Positions 1 to 8,516 of a DNA stretch of 64,000 nucleotides are shown piece by piece (position 1 is the first letter of the stretch; each line of letters begins with the position of its first letter). The stretch covers positions 372,001-436,000 of the forward strand of contig CAVOTA010000002.1 in the NCBI GenBank assembly GCA_963699055.1, in the 5' to 3' direction. Source of the stretch: Bog-756 sp963699055 (GTDB lineage: Bacteria; Actinomycetota; Acidimicrobiia; Acidimicrobiales; RAAP-2). The notes beneath the pieces were generated by a model, which saw nothing but the letters and a program-made list of their open reading frames with translations, was not told where the DNA came from and ran no database searches. A program made the position numbers and the translations under genes.

Positions 1-295
1 CGTACTGCGCGTCGGTCTGGTTCGTCGGGTACACGTGGGGACCGACGAAGCAGAACAGCAGGAAGAAGATGATCACGCCGACGCCGACCACCGCCAGCTT
101 GTTCTCGCTGAAGACGCCGAGCATCCTCTTGAGGTTGCCGCCCGACGACAGCGACTCACCCCCTTCGGGAACGAGGGGGTCCTGCTCGGAGATGGGTCCC
201 GCCCGCATGAACTCGCCGTCGCCGATGGGTAGCGCCGTCTCGTTCTCGATGTCGTTGAAGACCGGGTCGAACGGCTCGTCGCGTGGGATCGTCAT
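1..295 (-). CDS. ABC transporter permease, DppC/OppC type (N-terminal part, cut by window edge)
   Basis: Only the first 98 residues are present; the gene runs off the left edge. A hydrophilic N-terminus of about 60 residues is followed by one clear membrane segment (LAVVGVGVIIFFLLF). The pattern of a charged leader, then NKLAVVG-type helix 1, then a Pro-containing extracellular stretch is that of OppC/DppC permeases of peptide/nickel ABC importers. ATG lies one base after the stop of the permease B gene, so the two are co-translated. The partner and the binding protein are the next two genes upstream. The substrate (peptide, oligosaccharide or other) cannot be read from this fragment. Confidence 0.85.
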   Translation of the reverse strand, partial: MTIPRDEPFDPVFNDIENETALPIGDGEFMRAGPISEQDPLVPEGGESLSSGGNLKRMLGVFSENKLAVVGVGVIIFFLLFCFVGPHVYPTNQTDAQY

Positions 296-296
296 G

Positions 297-1250
297 TCAG
301 CTCCCCCCCAGTCGGATGCGGGGGTCGGCGACAGCGTAGAGGATGTCGGCCAGCAGCGACCCGATGACGGTGGCGATGGTGATCACCAGTGTGGTGCCGA
401 GGACGACCGGGATGTCGTCGTTGAAGGCGGACTGCACGGTCAGCAGGCCCATGCCCGGATAGTTGAAGACGTTCTCGACGATCAGCGCCCCGCTGACGAT
501 GGCCGGCAGTGACAGGCCGAGCAGGGTCAGGATCGGGATGAGCGCATTGCGCAGGGCGTGGCCGTAGAGGACGCGCTGGTTGCTCGCCCCCTTGGCCCGG
601 GCGGTGCGGATGTAGTCCTCGGCCATGGCGTCCATCATCGAGGAGCGCATGTAGCGGCTGAAGGACGCGATGCTGGTCACGCACAGGGTGATGACGGGGA
701 GGGCGAAGGCACGGGGGTCGGTGAAGACGGCCATGGCCGACGCGTCGGTCGGAGGCGATACCGGGAACCACTTGAGGTCGAACGAGAAGTAGATGATCAG
801 CAGTGTGCCGACGAGGAAGTCCGGCATGGCGTAGAAGAAGAAGGAGGCGCCGGTGGCGATGTAGTCGATCGGCTTGTTGCGCCGCACCACCTGGAGGATG
901 CCGAGCGGGATGGCGATGATCAGGGCCAGCACCACCGACGCCGTCACCAGCGTGAGGGTCTTCGGGAGTCGTTCCATGATCACCTGGGTCACGCCCTGGT
1001 TGTACTTGTAGGAGTACCCCAGGTTGCCGTGGACGATCCCGTCGATGTAGTGCCAGAACTGGTCCCAGGTGGGGAGATCCAGTCCGTTGCGGCGGTTGAA
1101 CAGCGCCACGGTCATGGGCGTCGCCTTCGGGCCGAGCACGGCTTTCGCCTCGCCCCCGGGGATCAGCTGGGCGAGGACGAAGGTGAACAGGATCACACCG
1201 AGGACGACGATCAACGCCTGTCCCAGTCGTCGGATGATGTATCCGGTCAT
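297..1250 (-). CDS. ABC transporter permease, DppB/OppB type
   Basis: Inner-membrane subunit of a peptide/nickel-type ABC importer, 317 residues, the usual family length. It begins with the family signature MTGYIIRRLGQALIVV and has about six membrane helices. Near residue 210 it carries the cytoplasmic coupling (EAA-type) loop DYIRTARAKGASNQRVLYGH, which contacts the ATPase. A GAGGAG ribosome site precedes the ATG. It sits between the substrate-binding lipoprotein (142 nt upstream, separated by a stem-loop) and the permease C gene. ATPase genes are not in the window; they probably lie beyond the left edge. Confidence 0.93.
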   Translation of the reverse strand: MTGYIIRRLGQALIVVLGVILFTFVLAQLIPGGEAKAVLGPKATPMTVALFNRRNGLDLPTWDQFWHYIDGIVHGNLGYSYKYNQGVTQVIMERLPKTLTLVTASVVLALIIAIPLGILQVVRRNKPIDYIATGASFFFYAMPDFLVGTLLIIYFSFDLKWFPVSPPTDASAMAVFTDPRAFALPVITLCVTSIASFSRYMRSSMMDAMAEDYIRTARAKGASNQRVLYGHALRNALIPILTLLGLSLPAIVSGALIVENVFNYPGMGLLTVQSAFNDDIPVVLGTTLVITIATVIGSLLADILYAVADPRIRLGGS

Positions 1251-1298
1251 CGCTCCTCAGTCACTCCGCCACCTGTGGCTCGCTCCTCCAACGGGGAG

Positions 1299-1335
1299 AA
1301 CCCCCGGCCCGGAGCACGTTCCGGGGCCGGGGGTT
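1299..1335 (-). terminator. Stem-loop between binding-protein and permease genes (attenuator-like)
   Basis: Near-perfect GC-rich inverted repeat: arm 1299-1312 (AACCCCCGGCCCGG) and arm 1321-1335 with one bulged G, loop of 8 nt. It lies in the 142-nt gap between the solute-binding protein and the permease B gene, both read on the minus strand. Such hairpins stabilise the upstream message or terminate part of the transcripts, so that binding protein exceeds permease. No U-run follows, so partial termination or mRNA protection is the likely role. Confidence 0.6.
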
Positions 1336-1392
1336 CGTCTCCACGTCCCTGCATTCGATTCACGACGGGCCGATCGCACCCGTCGTCGCGAC

Positions 1393-3300
1393 TCACCCGT
1401 TGAACCGCCAGGTCTCCGGGGTGAGGGCCCAGAACACGCTCTGCGGGGTGGCCCCGTCGAGGCCCTTGGCGATCTCGGTGAGCGAGGTCACCGTGTTCGG
1501 CTGGTACACCACCGGAAGCTGCTCGGCCAGGTAGTTCTCGTACGCGGTGAGCGGCGTCTGGGTGGTGTTGGTGGCTGTGATGTTGGCGTCGTTGGTCGGG
1601 TCGGAGTAGCTACCCGAGTTCGACCCGGCGCCGGTCTGGAAGATCTCCTCACCCGTCGGGTAGTAGTCCGGCGAGAAGATCCAGCCGGCACCCCAGTTGC
1701 CGAGCTCCCACGAGCAGTCGGACCCGGAGCACGGGACCGAGTTGCCGATCACCGTGTTGAACGACTGCTGCGACAGGTTCATGGTGATCCCGGCCTGGGC
1801 CCACGAGGACTTCTCGGTGTTCATGAGCTGGGTGAGGCTGGCCTGACCCGAGGCATAGGGAAGGTCGAAGTCGGCCTTCGCCCCGGCGGGGATGCCCGCA
1901 CCGCACTGGTTGGCGGCGGTGCCCGGGTCCGCACAGGTCGACGTCCCGTTGGGAACGACCGTCCAGCCGTGGTCCTTCAGCAACGAGATGGCCTTGGACG
2001 GATTGTACGGGTACGGGTTGTTCTTCACCTCGGCGGAGACGAAGTTGTTCTCCGGCTCGCTCGGGACGGGACCGTAGGTACCGACGCCGTAGCCCTTGTT
2101 GATCTTCTGGTTGTACAGGGGCTGATCCACCAGGAGCTGGATGGCCTGGCGGAAGTAGAGCTGGCTGAAGATCTTGCCGGCCGCTCCGTTGTCACCCGTC
2201 GAGTTGAAGTTGTACGGGAAGTAGTTGATCGACCAGCTGTAGAGCGGGTTCAGCGAGTACGAGCCCGTGAGGCGCGGGTTGTTCGGTCCGGCGACCAGCG
2301 GATTGGTCGTGTTCGACGTGACGTCGGCCTCGGGCAGGTAGCCCACATCGACCTGACCGGCCACCAGGGCGTTGAACTCGGCCGAGTCCGACGTGAACGG
2401 CACCTCCTTGAAGGTGGTGATCGTCGGCTTGGTCGGGCCCGAGTACGACTTGTTGGCCGTCATGGTGACGTTGCCGCTGGCATCGAAGTTGGTCAGCTTC
2501 CACGGTCCGTCGACCACCTGCCACAGCGGGTTGGTGGCGTAGGTGGACAACGAGTTGTTGGCTGCCTTCGGGTTGGCGGGGTCGTAGCCCGCCTGCTTGG
2601 ACAGGAAGGTGTAGACCGCCGTGCACGCCGCATCGGCCGTGCCGTAGGCAGCCGTGGCGCAACCGCCGGAATCAGGGGCGCCGCCGGTGGCGGTGATGTC
2701 CCAGGCGGCAGGCATCGGCGTGATCTGCGACAGCTGGTTGTACGTGAACCAGTACGTGTTGACCGGTGCCGAGAGCTGCATGGTGAGCTGAGTCGGGCTG
2801 TTGACGGTGATGCTCGAGATGTCGTCGGGGATGGCGCCGGGCGAGTAGCCGGCCCAGTTGGACTTCTCGGCATGGAGCATGTTCATCCAGAACATCACGT
2901 CCTGGGCGTCCACGGTCTCACCGTTCGACCACTTGTAGGGCTTGAGGTTCAAGGTGACCGTCTCGGAGTTGGCCGAGTAGGTCGGCTGCTGGGCCAAGGA
3001 GAGCGACGGGTTGAGGTCCGGCGTGGCGCCGTTGCCGAACCAGTACAGCGGTCGGTACATCATGTACTGGAACTGCTCGGAGTTCGAGACGCTGAAGAAG
3101 GCCAGGCTCATGAACGGGAAGATGTAGTTGGGCGGTGTCTGCGGCGCCTCGGCCCACGTGGCCGTGGTCTGGCTCGCTGACGTGTTGGCGGCTGTGCCGC
3201 TCGACCCCGAACTACATCCTGCGGCGAGTGCGCCGGTGGCCAGAACGGTGACCACCATTCCCACCCGGACACCATTGCGGAACCTGCCCACTGGCTTCAT
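1393..3300 (-). CDS. ABC transporter substrate-binding lipoprotein, SBP family 5
   Basis: Extracytoplasmic solute-binding protein of 635 residues. It has a lipoprotein signal peptide with lipobox (residues about 15-30, ...ALAAGCSS) and a Ser/Gly/Thr linker after the Cys. The mature part has the family-5 architecture, including LNLKPYKWSNGETVDAQDV and a late region on a two-lobe fold (residues 70-635). It captures substrate outside the membrane and passes it to the two permeases encoded downstream. Peptides are the usual ligand of the family, but family 5 also binds nickel, sugars and other compounds, so the substrate stays open. No strong Shine-Dalgarno is visible before the ATG. Confidence 0.93.
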   Translation of the reverse strand: MKPVGRFRNGVRVGMVVTVLATGALAAGCSSGSSGTAANTSASQTTATWAEAPQTPPNYIFPFMSLAFFSVSNSEQFQYMMYRPLYWFGNGATPDLNPSLSLAQQPTYSANSETVTLNLKPYKWSNGETVDAQDVMFWMNMLHAEKSNWAGYSPGAIPDDISSITVNSPTQLTMQLSAPVNTYWFTYNQLSQITPMPAAWDITATGGAPDSGGCATAAYGTADAACTAVYTFLSKQAGYDPANPKAANNSLSTYATNPLWQVVDGPWKLTNFDASGNVTMTANKSYSGPTKPTITTFKEVPFTSDSAEFNALVAGQVDVGYLPEADVTSNTTNPLVAGPNNPRLTGSYSLNPLYSWSINYFPYNFNSTGDNGAAGKIFSQLYFRQAIQLLVDQPLYNQKINKGYGVGTYGPVPSEPENNFVSAEVKNNPYPYNPSKAISLLKDHGWTVVPNGTSTCADPGTAANQCGAGIPAGAKADFDLPYASGQASLTQLMNTEKSSWAQAGITMNLSQQSFNTVIGNSVPCSGSDCSWELGNWGAGWIFSPDYYPTGEEIFQTGAGSNSGSYSDPTNDANITATNTTQTPLTAYENYLAEQLPVVYQPNTVTSLTEIAKGLDGATPQSVFWALTPETWRFNG

Positions 3301-3602
3301 ACGTCACCCGATTCTCTTCGGCCACCTCGCACGCCGGTGATGTTCACCGGGAGTTCAGCGGCTATTCATCTGTCGATGGGGGCAGACTAGGCCACCCACC
3401 GGGGCAACTCAACTACCCCATGGGGAAACGATTCCGCACCGATCCTCGTTGCGTGGCACGCTCTCGCTGGACCTGGAGCCGAAACGCGCCGGAAACAGAA
3501 ACCGGTTCCCTTTTCCACATCCCGGCGCGAAGATTGCCGCACGGGTCCCGTTCGCGGGTGCACCCGGGGCGGCCGTGCGTACGCCCGCCCGGAAGGGGAG
3601 AC
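3301..3602. other. Divergent intergenic region
   Basis: About 300 bases between the binding-protein gene (minus) and the CBS protein (plus). It must hold both promoters. I see no clear palindrome or strong -10/-35 pair. Longer reading frames cross it, but the ribosome site just before 3603 argues against extending the CBS gene into it. Confidence 0.5.
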
Positions 3603-4034
3603 ATGCTCGTGTCCACGATTCTCCAGGCCAAGGGGGACGCGGTCGCCACGGTCCCCCGTACGGCGACCCTGGGCCACGCCGTCGCCGAACTGGTCCGCCA
3701 CCGGGTCGGCGCCCTCGTCGTCTCCCCCGGCGACGGCACCATCGACGGGATCGTGTCCGAACGCGACGTGGTCCGGTGCCTGAGTGAGCTCCACACCGAC
3801 GTCCTGGACCAGCCGGTGTCCTCGGTCATGTCCTCGACCGTCCGCCACTGCACGCCCGAGGACACCGTCGACTCGCTCATGACCCTGATGACGGAGCAGC
3901 GCATCCGCCACGTGCCGGTGGTGCAGGACGGCCTGCTGTGCGGCATCGTCAGTATCGGCGACGTGGTGAAGAGCCGGATGGGCGAGCTCCAGAAGGACCG
4001 CGACGAACTGATGGAGTACATCACCGCCCGGTAG
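3603..4034 (+). CDS. CBS-pair domain protein
   Basis: 143-residue soluble protein made only of two CBS motifs (about residues 8-60 and 73-128). Each has the usual pattern of an isolating GALVVS or RHVPVV strand followed by GIVSERDVV or GIVSIGDVV. Such stand-alone pairs bind adenine nucleotides and act as energy or redox sensors; the partner is unknown. ATG at 3603 is chosen over upstream starts because of the purine-rich GGAAGGGGAG just before it, and because the encoded protein then begins directly at the first CBS strand. The C-terminus is a short charged helix (GELQKDRDELMEYI). Confidence 0.9.
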   Translation: MLVSTILQAKGDAVATVPRTATLGHAVAELVRHRVGALVVSPGDGTIDGIVSERDVVRCLSELHTDVLDQPVSSVMSSTVRHCTPEDTVDSLMTLMTEQRIRHVPVVQDGLLCGIVSIGDVVKSRMGELQKDRDELMEYITAR

Positions 4035-4035
4035 C

Positions 4036-4091
4036 GGGTCGTCGGTGACCGGTCGTCCGCCGCGGGTCGTCGGTGACCGGTCGTCCGCCGC
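4036..4091. repeat. 28-bp tandem repeat, two copies
   Basis: Two identical 28-bp units (4036-4063 and 4064-4091, beginning GGGTCGTCGGTGACCGG) follow the CBS gene stop. A degenerate GGGTCGTGGGTCGTGAG tail continues up to the next gene. With only two copies, no spacer and no cas genes this is a simple duplication, not a CRISPR array. Confidence 0.9.
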
Positions 4092-4139
4092 GGGTCGTGG
4101 GTCGTGAGCCGGGGGTCGGGGGTCGGTAGCATCGCCGGC

Positions 4140-5306
4140 ATGCCCTCTGCGTCCCGTGATCTCGACATCGTCGTGCTCGGCGCCACCGGGTTCACCGGTG
4201 AGCTGGTCGCCGCCTATCTGGCCGGACACGCGCCCACTGCCGTGCGCATCGGCCTGGCCGGGCGCAGCCCGGCGAAGCTGGAAGGCGTGCGGGACCGGAT
4301 CGGCGGCGACCACGACCTGCTCACGGTCGACGCCTCCGATACCGCTGCGCTCCGTGCGCTCACGGCGCGGACCCGGGTACTGGTCACCACCGTCGGGCCC
4401 TACCTCGTGCACGGCGACCCGGTGGTGGCGGCCTGTGCCGACACCGGTACGGACTACCTCGACCTGACGGGCGAGACCGAGTTCGTCGACCTCACCTACC
4501 TCAGGCACCACACCCGGGCGGTGGCCACCGGCGCCCGGTTGGTGCACGCCTGCGGGTTCGACTCGGTGCCCCACGACCTCGGGGTCCAGTTCACCGTCGA
4601 CCAGCTCCCCGAGGAAGTGCCCCTGTCGGTACGCGGGTACGTGCGGATGCACGGGACCTTCTCGGGCGGGACCGCAGCCTCCGCGCTCGAGGTGCTGGGC
4701 CACCTCCGCCACGGCCGGGCCGTCCACGACGTCCGCCGACTGGTCGAGTCCGATCCCGACGGACGCAGGGTGACCGTCGAGTCCGGCCGCGTCGGCCGCG
4801 ATCCGGCCACCGGCTGGTGGGTGGCGCCGATGCCCACCATCGACCCGTGGATCGTTTCCGAGTCCGCCCGCCAGCTCCCCCGCTACGGTCCGGACTTCCA
4901 CTACGCACACCTGTGGGCCGGCGACAGCCCGATGGCCCTGGCCGGCGTGCTCGGCGGCGTCGGCGCCCTGGTGGCGCTGTCCCAGGTGCCCGCTGCCCGC
5001 CGGGCCCTGTCGCGGCTTCGCCCCCCGGGCAGCGGACCGACCGTCGCGCAGCGCGAGGCGGCGTGGTTCGCGGTCCGATTCGTCGGCGAGGGGGGCGGCC
5101 ACCGCGTCGAGACCGAGGTGTCCGGTGGTGATCCCGGGTACACCGAGACGTCCAAGATGATCGGCGAGGCCGCACTCTCGCTCGCCCTCGACGACCTGCC
5201 CCCCACCTCCGGTCAGGTCACCACGGCGTCGGCCATCGGGCCCGCCCTGCGCACCCGGCTCCAGGCGGCGGGCATGAGCTTCACCGTGCACGGGCGCGGC
5301 GTGTGA
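4140..5306 (+). CDS. Saccharopine dehydrogenase-like NAD(P)-binding oxidoreductase
   Basis: 388 residues. The Rossmann nucleotide-binding motif GATGFTG is at residues 14-20, followed by an AGRSPAKL segment at the end of the second strand, as in the saccharopine dehydrogenase-like family. Mycobacterial relatives include trans-acting enoyl reductases of phthiocerol-lipid synthesis, so reduction of a lipid-like enoyl or keto substrate is one possibility. The exact reaction cannot be read here. ATG 4140 is used because the protein then starts a few residues before the first beta strand. The next plus-strand gene begins 16 nt after its stop, so they are probably co-transcribed. Confidence 0.85.
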   Translation: MPSASRDLDIVVLGATGFTGELVAAYLAGHAPTAVRIGLAGRSPAKLEGVRDRIGGDHDLLTVDASDTAALRALTARTRVLVTTVGPYLVHGDPVVAACADTGTDYLDLTGETEFVDLTYLRHHTRAVATGARLVHACGFDSVPHDLGVQFTVDQLPEEVPLSVRGYVRMHGTFSGGTAASALEVLGHLRHGRAVHDVRRLVESDPDGRRVTVESGRVGRDPATGWWVAPMPTIDPWIVSESARQLPRYGPDFHYAHLWAGDSPMALAGVLGGVGALVALSQVPAARRALSRLRPPGSGPTVAQREAAWFAVRFVGEGGGHRVETEVSGGDPGYTETSKMIGEAALSLALDDLPPTSGQVTTASAIGPALRTRLQAAGMSFTVHGRGV

Positions 5307-5322
5307 CCGCCTCGGTCCCGAC

Positions 5323-6096
5323 GTGAGCGGTCCTCCGCCGGTCCCCACCGGCGGCGACGGTACGTCCGCCGTGCCTCCCGCTCCGGCCGCCGTTCCCGAC
5401 TGGTGGGCGACCGGTTCACCGGGACACGAGCGGGACGACCGGGTCGCATGGGGCATCCCCGCGGCCGCCGAGCCCCGGTGGCAGGCGGCGCTGGCCGTGC
5501 TCGTGGCCATCGCCCTCCAGATCGTCCTGCCCGAGCGCGTCATCATGGGCCTGGGCCCCCGGTGGGTCGTCCCCGCACTCGAGGGGGTGCTGCTGGTCGC
5601 CATCGTGGTGACCGACCCGCACCGCCAGGACCGCGAGGGCTCGGCGCTGCGGTGGCTGTCGCTCGCGCTCATCGCCGTGATCACCACGACCAACCTGGTG
5701 GCGCTGGTCGAGCTGATCCGTGACCTGCTCGGACATTCCGCCACCGGAGGGCGGGCCCTGGTCTTCGCCTCGGTCCCGATCTGGTTGACCAACGTGATCG
5801 CCTTCGGCCTCTGGTACTGGGAGCTCGACCGCGGCGGGGTGACCGCCCGCCTGCAACCGGGGCACCGCACGCCGGACTTCCTCTTCCCGCAGATGTCGGT
5901 CCCCGGATCCTCGCCCGGCTGGGTCCCGCAGTTCTTCGACTACCTCTACACCTCGTTCACCAACGCCACGGCGTTCAGCCCGACGGACACCATGCCGCTG
6001 ACGCCGCGGGCCAAGCTGCTGATGATGGTGCAGTCCCTGGCGTCGCTGCTCACCGTGGCACTGGTGGTGTCGCGTGCGGTGAACATCCTGCGCTGA
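5323..6096 (+). CDS. Conserved integral membrane protein, function unknown
   Basis: 257 residues with a GTG start. A Pro/Gly-rich cytoplasmic N-terminus (about 48 residues) is followed by five predicted membrane helices (about 52-72, 80-98, 112-140, 148-170, 225-250). Between the last two lies the conserved-looking segment DYLYTSFTNATAFSPTDTMPL, which may form a re-entrant or extracellular loop. I recognise this architecture from actinobacterial uncharacterised membrane proteins but cannot assign a function. It lies 16 nt after the dehydrogenase-like gene and ends in a bidirectional terminator shared with the Coq4-like gene. Confidence 0.8.
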   Translation: MSGPPPVPTGGDGTSAVPPAPAAVPDWWATGSPGHERDDRVAWGIPAAAEPRWQAALAVLVAIALQIVLPERVIMGLGPRWVVPALEGVLLVAIVVTDPHRQDREGSALRWLSLALIAVITTTNLVALVELIRDLLGHSATGGRALVFASVPIWLTNVIAFGLWYWELDRGGVTARLQPGHRTPDFLFPQMSVPGSSPGWVPQFFDYLYTSFTNATAFSPTDTMPLTPRAKLLMMVQSLASLLTVALVVSRAVNILR

Positions 6097-6101
6097 GCCT
6101 C

Positions 6102-6119
6102 CGCTCCGACGACGGAGCG
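6102..6119. terminator. Bidirectional terminator hairpin between convergent genes
   Basis: Perfect 7-bp stem CGCTCCG/CGGAGCG with a 4-nt loop, placed between the stop of the membrane-protein gene (6096) and the stop of the Coq4-like gene (6125). It can serve both strands. No U-run. Confidence 0.6.
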
Positions 6120-6124
6120 CGGCG

Positions 6125-7117
6125 TCAGGCCTGACGGGGCTGCTGGCCCTGGAGCTCCTCGAGGATCCACGCCGGGTACGGCGAGTCGAAGGGGGTGATC
6201 CCCAGACGGGTGCGTAGCTCGGGGACCGGCAGGGTCCACAGACCCTCCCACTCGACCCCGATGAGCGGCGGGGACACGCGCCCGTGGCGGTACCCGGACA
6301 GGATGGTGTCCAGGGTGAAGGTGGTGATCTCCGGCGGCTGGGTGAACGCGACCTTGGTCTGGAGCATGCCCAGGAACATGGACGAGTACTGGTGACCGAA
6401 CTGGGCCATCTGGAACCCGGAGATCGACACCTCGTGCAGACCCGACGTTGCGTGGCCCGCCACCAGGTGCCAGATGTCGTGGCACTGCAGGATGCGGACG
6501 TTGCAGTAGTCGAGTGGTGGGGGCAGCTCCAGGAGTCCGAGCGAGTCACGGTCGAGCACCTCGAGATCGAACCCGTTGTCCACCACGAAGGCGTGCATGG
6601 ACCCACCGAGCGAGTCGCGCGGGCAGGCCGCCAGCTCCTCCAGCGAGTAGCGGGGCGGGATCCCGCCGGCCGCCGCCTCGTCCACACCGGGGTAGCACCG
6701 TGCCATGGCGGCGACCCGCTCGTGGAAGGCGGGCGTCAGGCACTCGGTGAGCGCCGCCGTCCGCACGGTGATGAGCGCGGGATCACGCCCGGCGTCGGGA
6801 TCGAACACGAGCGCCCACAGGCCCTCCCACAGCCGGGGGTCCACGGTCGGCACGGTCGGGTCGGTGGGTGCCGTGGGCCCGGTCACCGCCGGTCCATCGG
6901 GAGCAGCACCCAGCCATCCCTCGCACAGGCCGTCGTAGACGTCGACGACCAGCTCGGGGGCGACGACCGCCACGTGCAGGGCCAGTGCGGCGACCTCGTA
7001 GCGGGCCTCGGCGTCGCCCGCCCGCAGGGCGGAGGCGGCACGCACCGCATCGGTCCGGTCACCTCCGGCCAGGACCTGGTCCTGGTAGCCGTCCGTCGTG
7101 AGCTCGGCCGTCGTCAT
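6125..7117 (-). CDS. Coq4-like protein
   Basis: 330 residues. The second half contains the metal-binding signature of the Coq4 family exactly: H213-D214-x-x-H217 followed by eleven residues and E229 (QCHDIWHLVAGH...LHEVS). Coq4 acts on the aromatic head group in ubiquinone synthesis. Actinobacteria use menaquinone and no other ubi/coq gene is in the window, so here the protein probably modifies another aromatic or prenylated compound, or a quinone-like cofactor. The first 150 residues are Ala/Pro/Thr-rich and poorly conserved-looking. The start is fixed by an AAGGGGG ribosome site before ATG (7117, within one base). It is last in a long minus-strand gene run. Confidence 0.85.
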   Translation of the reverse strand: MTTAELTTDGYQDQVLAGGDRTDAVRAASALRAGDAEARYEVAALALHVAVVAPELVVDVYDGLCEGWLGAAPDGPAVTGPTAPTDPTVPTVDPRLWEGLWALVFDPDAGRDPALITVRTAALTECLTPAFHERVAAMARCYPGVDEAAAGGIPPRYSLEELAACPRDSLGGSMHAFVVDNGFDLEVLDRDSLGLLELPPPLDYCNVRILQCHDIWHLVAGHATSGLHEVSISGFQMAQFGHQYSSMFLGMLQTKVAFTQPPEITTFTLDTILSGYRHGRVSPPLIGVEWEGLWTLPVPELRTRLGITPFDSPYPAWILEELQGQQPRQA

Positions 7118-7238
7118 CGTGTCCCCCTTGCAGACGTGCCCCCGCCGTCCACCGTACCGCCACCCCGGCATGCCACGCGGACCCGACGTCCCGGCACGCC
7201 CGCACCGCGGTGCCGGCACGGGTGCGTCGCCCGGAGGC

Positions 7239-7499
7239 TCAGTCGCCCCCGCTCGATTCCGAGAACACGTCCCAGACCTCCTCGTCCGGGCCCACACCCG
7301 GACCGTCCGACCGCAGCAGGTCGGATCCGTCACCCACGACCTCGGGCACCGGCTCGAGCGTCGCCGGGAGCGGCGTGTCGGGGGGTCGGTCCTGGGACTC
7401 GACGCCCGCATCGCGGACGAGCGCGGTGGGTGCGCCGTCGGAGAACCAGCGGGCCTCGTGCAGACCGTAGGGGTCGATGTACCAGCCTTCAGCGTTCAC
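7239..7499 (-). CDS. Small DUF2510-like protein
   Basis: 86 residues with a GTG start preceded by GAGAGGAG. The N-terminus GWYIDPYGLHEARWF fits the DUF2510 pattern (G-W-Y-x-D-P ... R-x-W/F), a short Trp-rich domain common in actinobacterial membrane-associated proteins. The rest is acidic and low-complexity. There is no membrane segment. It follows the ferredoxin gene by 143 nt in the same direction. Function unknown. Confidence 0.75.
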   Translation of the reverse strand: MNAEGWYIDPYGLHEARWFSDGAPTALVRDAGVESQDRPPDTPLPATLEPVPEVVGDGSDLLRSDGPGVGPDEEVWDVFSESSGGD

Positions 7500-7642
7500 G
7501 GTCGCTCCTCTCGACGGGACGCCCAGCCTAGGCCGACCGTCCGACGGGGCCCCGAGGGGCACGGTACGGCGGCGGACGGGGCTCCCGGTCGCGAGGGCCG
7601 CGCGCGTCGGACGGGACCGGCCGGAGGCGACGTGCGCCGGCG

Positions 7643-8059
7643 TCAGTCCGCCGAGGTGGTGGCCAGGAGCCGTCGGGCCCGACGCACCTTGGGGCACGAG
7701 GCGGCCGTGCCACCGTCGGCGGCGGCCGTGCACACCCGGCAGGTCCAGCTGCCGCCGTCGACCCGCCACAGGACCGACCCGCAGGTCGGGCAGAGCTCGC
7801 TCCCCTCGCTGCACTCGGCCCCGGCGTACCGGCTGGACGACAGCGGGCACCCGCGTCCGTGACAGACGGCCCAGTCCGGATCGGTCACCAGTCCGTCGAC
7901 CGGACACACCACGAGGCACCGCTGGCAGTCGTTGCACAGCAACGGGTCGATCTCGTAGGCCACGGGGAACGCCCCGCGCTGGGACACCGCGCCCTGCGGG
8001 CACGCCGACTCGCACGCGCCGCACCCGAGGCACTCCTCGAGGTCGATCTCCAGTGCCAC
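7643..8059 (-). CDS. 2[4Fe-4S]-type ferredoxin with C-terminal zinc-ribbon-like extension
   Basis: 138 residues. Two ferredoxin motifs bind two 4Fe-4S clusters: Cys10/13/16/20 (CLGCGACESACP) and Cys42/45/48/52 (CNDCQRCLVVCP). The family usually stops near residue 60-80. This one adds about 80 residues with two more CxxC pairs (Cys90/93, Cys107/110) plus CHGRGC, suggesting a zinc ribbon. It starts at GTG one base after the stop of the SCP2-like gene, itself coupled to a diiron protein, so it is the likely electron donor for that enzyme. Confidence 0.88.
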   Translation of the reverse strand: MALEIDLEECLGCGACESACPQGAVSQRGAFPVAYEIDPLLCNDCQRCLVVCPVDGLVTDPDWAVCHGRGCPLSSSRYAGAECSEGSELCPTCGSVLWRVDGGSWTCRVCTAAADGGTAASCPKVRRARRLLATTSAD

Positions 8060-8060
8060 G

Positions 8061-8516
8061 TCAGGCCGTCCCGACGGGCACCGGCGCGTCGGCGGCGGCG
8101 TCGACCACGGCCTGCAACGTGCCCATGAACCGGTAGAACTTGTCGCTGCCCATGGCGTCGGGCGAACGGACCTCGAAGGGGATCCCGGCGATCGACTGAC
8201 CGTTCAACGAGTGGGCGCTGTCGGCAGGCCCGTTGGCCTCGATCCACCCGATCATCTCGATCCACGCCTCGAGTGGCCCGGAGAACACCACGTCCGGGGC
8301 GAACGTCGCCTCGTCGACGACCCCGGTCGACGTGACGTCGTAGCCGTCGCAGACGAGCCCGAACAGCGGCCGTGCACCGTCGGGGAGCACGACCTCCATC
8401 CCCAGGCGGATGTCGGCGATCCCGAGGTGCTCGAGGGCGGCTGGATCGGCGGTCGCCCGGGCGACCAGCTCGTCGAACCAGGCGGCAGACGGGAACGGGA
8501 CGGCGATGGGGGCCAT
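8061..8516 (-). CDS. SCP2 sterol-carrier-like protein
   Basis: 151 residues, no signal peptide. The pattern fits SCP2-type lipid-binding folds: PLFGLVCDGYDV strand, a FSGPLEAWIEMIGWIE helix that would line the hydrophobic cavity, and a C-terminal RSPDAMGSDKFYRFMG segment. Such proteins bind a hydrophobic ligand and present it to an enzyme. The ATG overlaps the stop of the diiron gene (ATGA), so the two are translated together, suggesting that this protein binds the substrate of that enzyme. The assignment is by pattern only. Confidence 0.7.
   Translation of the reverse strand: MAPIAVPFPSAAWFDELVARATADPAALEHLGIADIRLGMEVVLPDGARPLFGLVCDGYDVTSTGVVDEATFAPDVVFSGPLEAWIEMIGWIEANGPADSAHSLNGQSIAGIPFEVRSPDAMGSDKFYRFMGTLQAVVDAAADAPVPVGTA

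Noticed and set aside
1069..3180. Plus-strand 703-codon frame antisense to the binding protein
   Set aside because: Composition (Gly/Arg/Val-rich with no domain) is that of the complement of a GC-rich gene; the minus strand codes for an unmistakable SBP.
4036..4091. Possible CRISPR remnant
   Set aside because: Two tandem copies without spacer and without cas genes.
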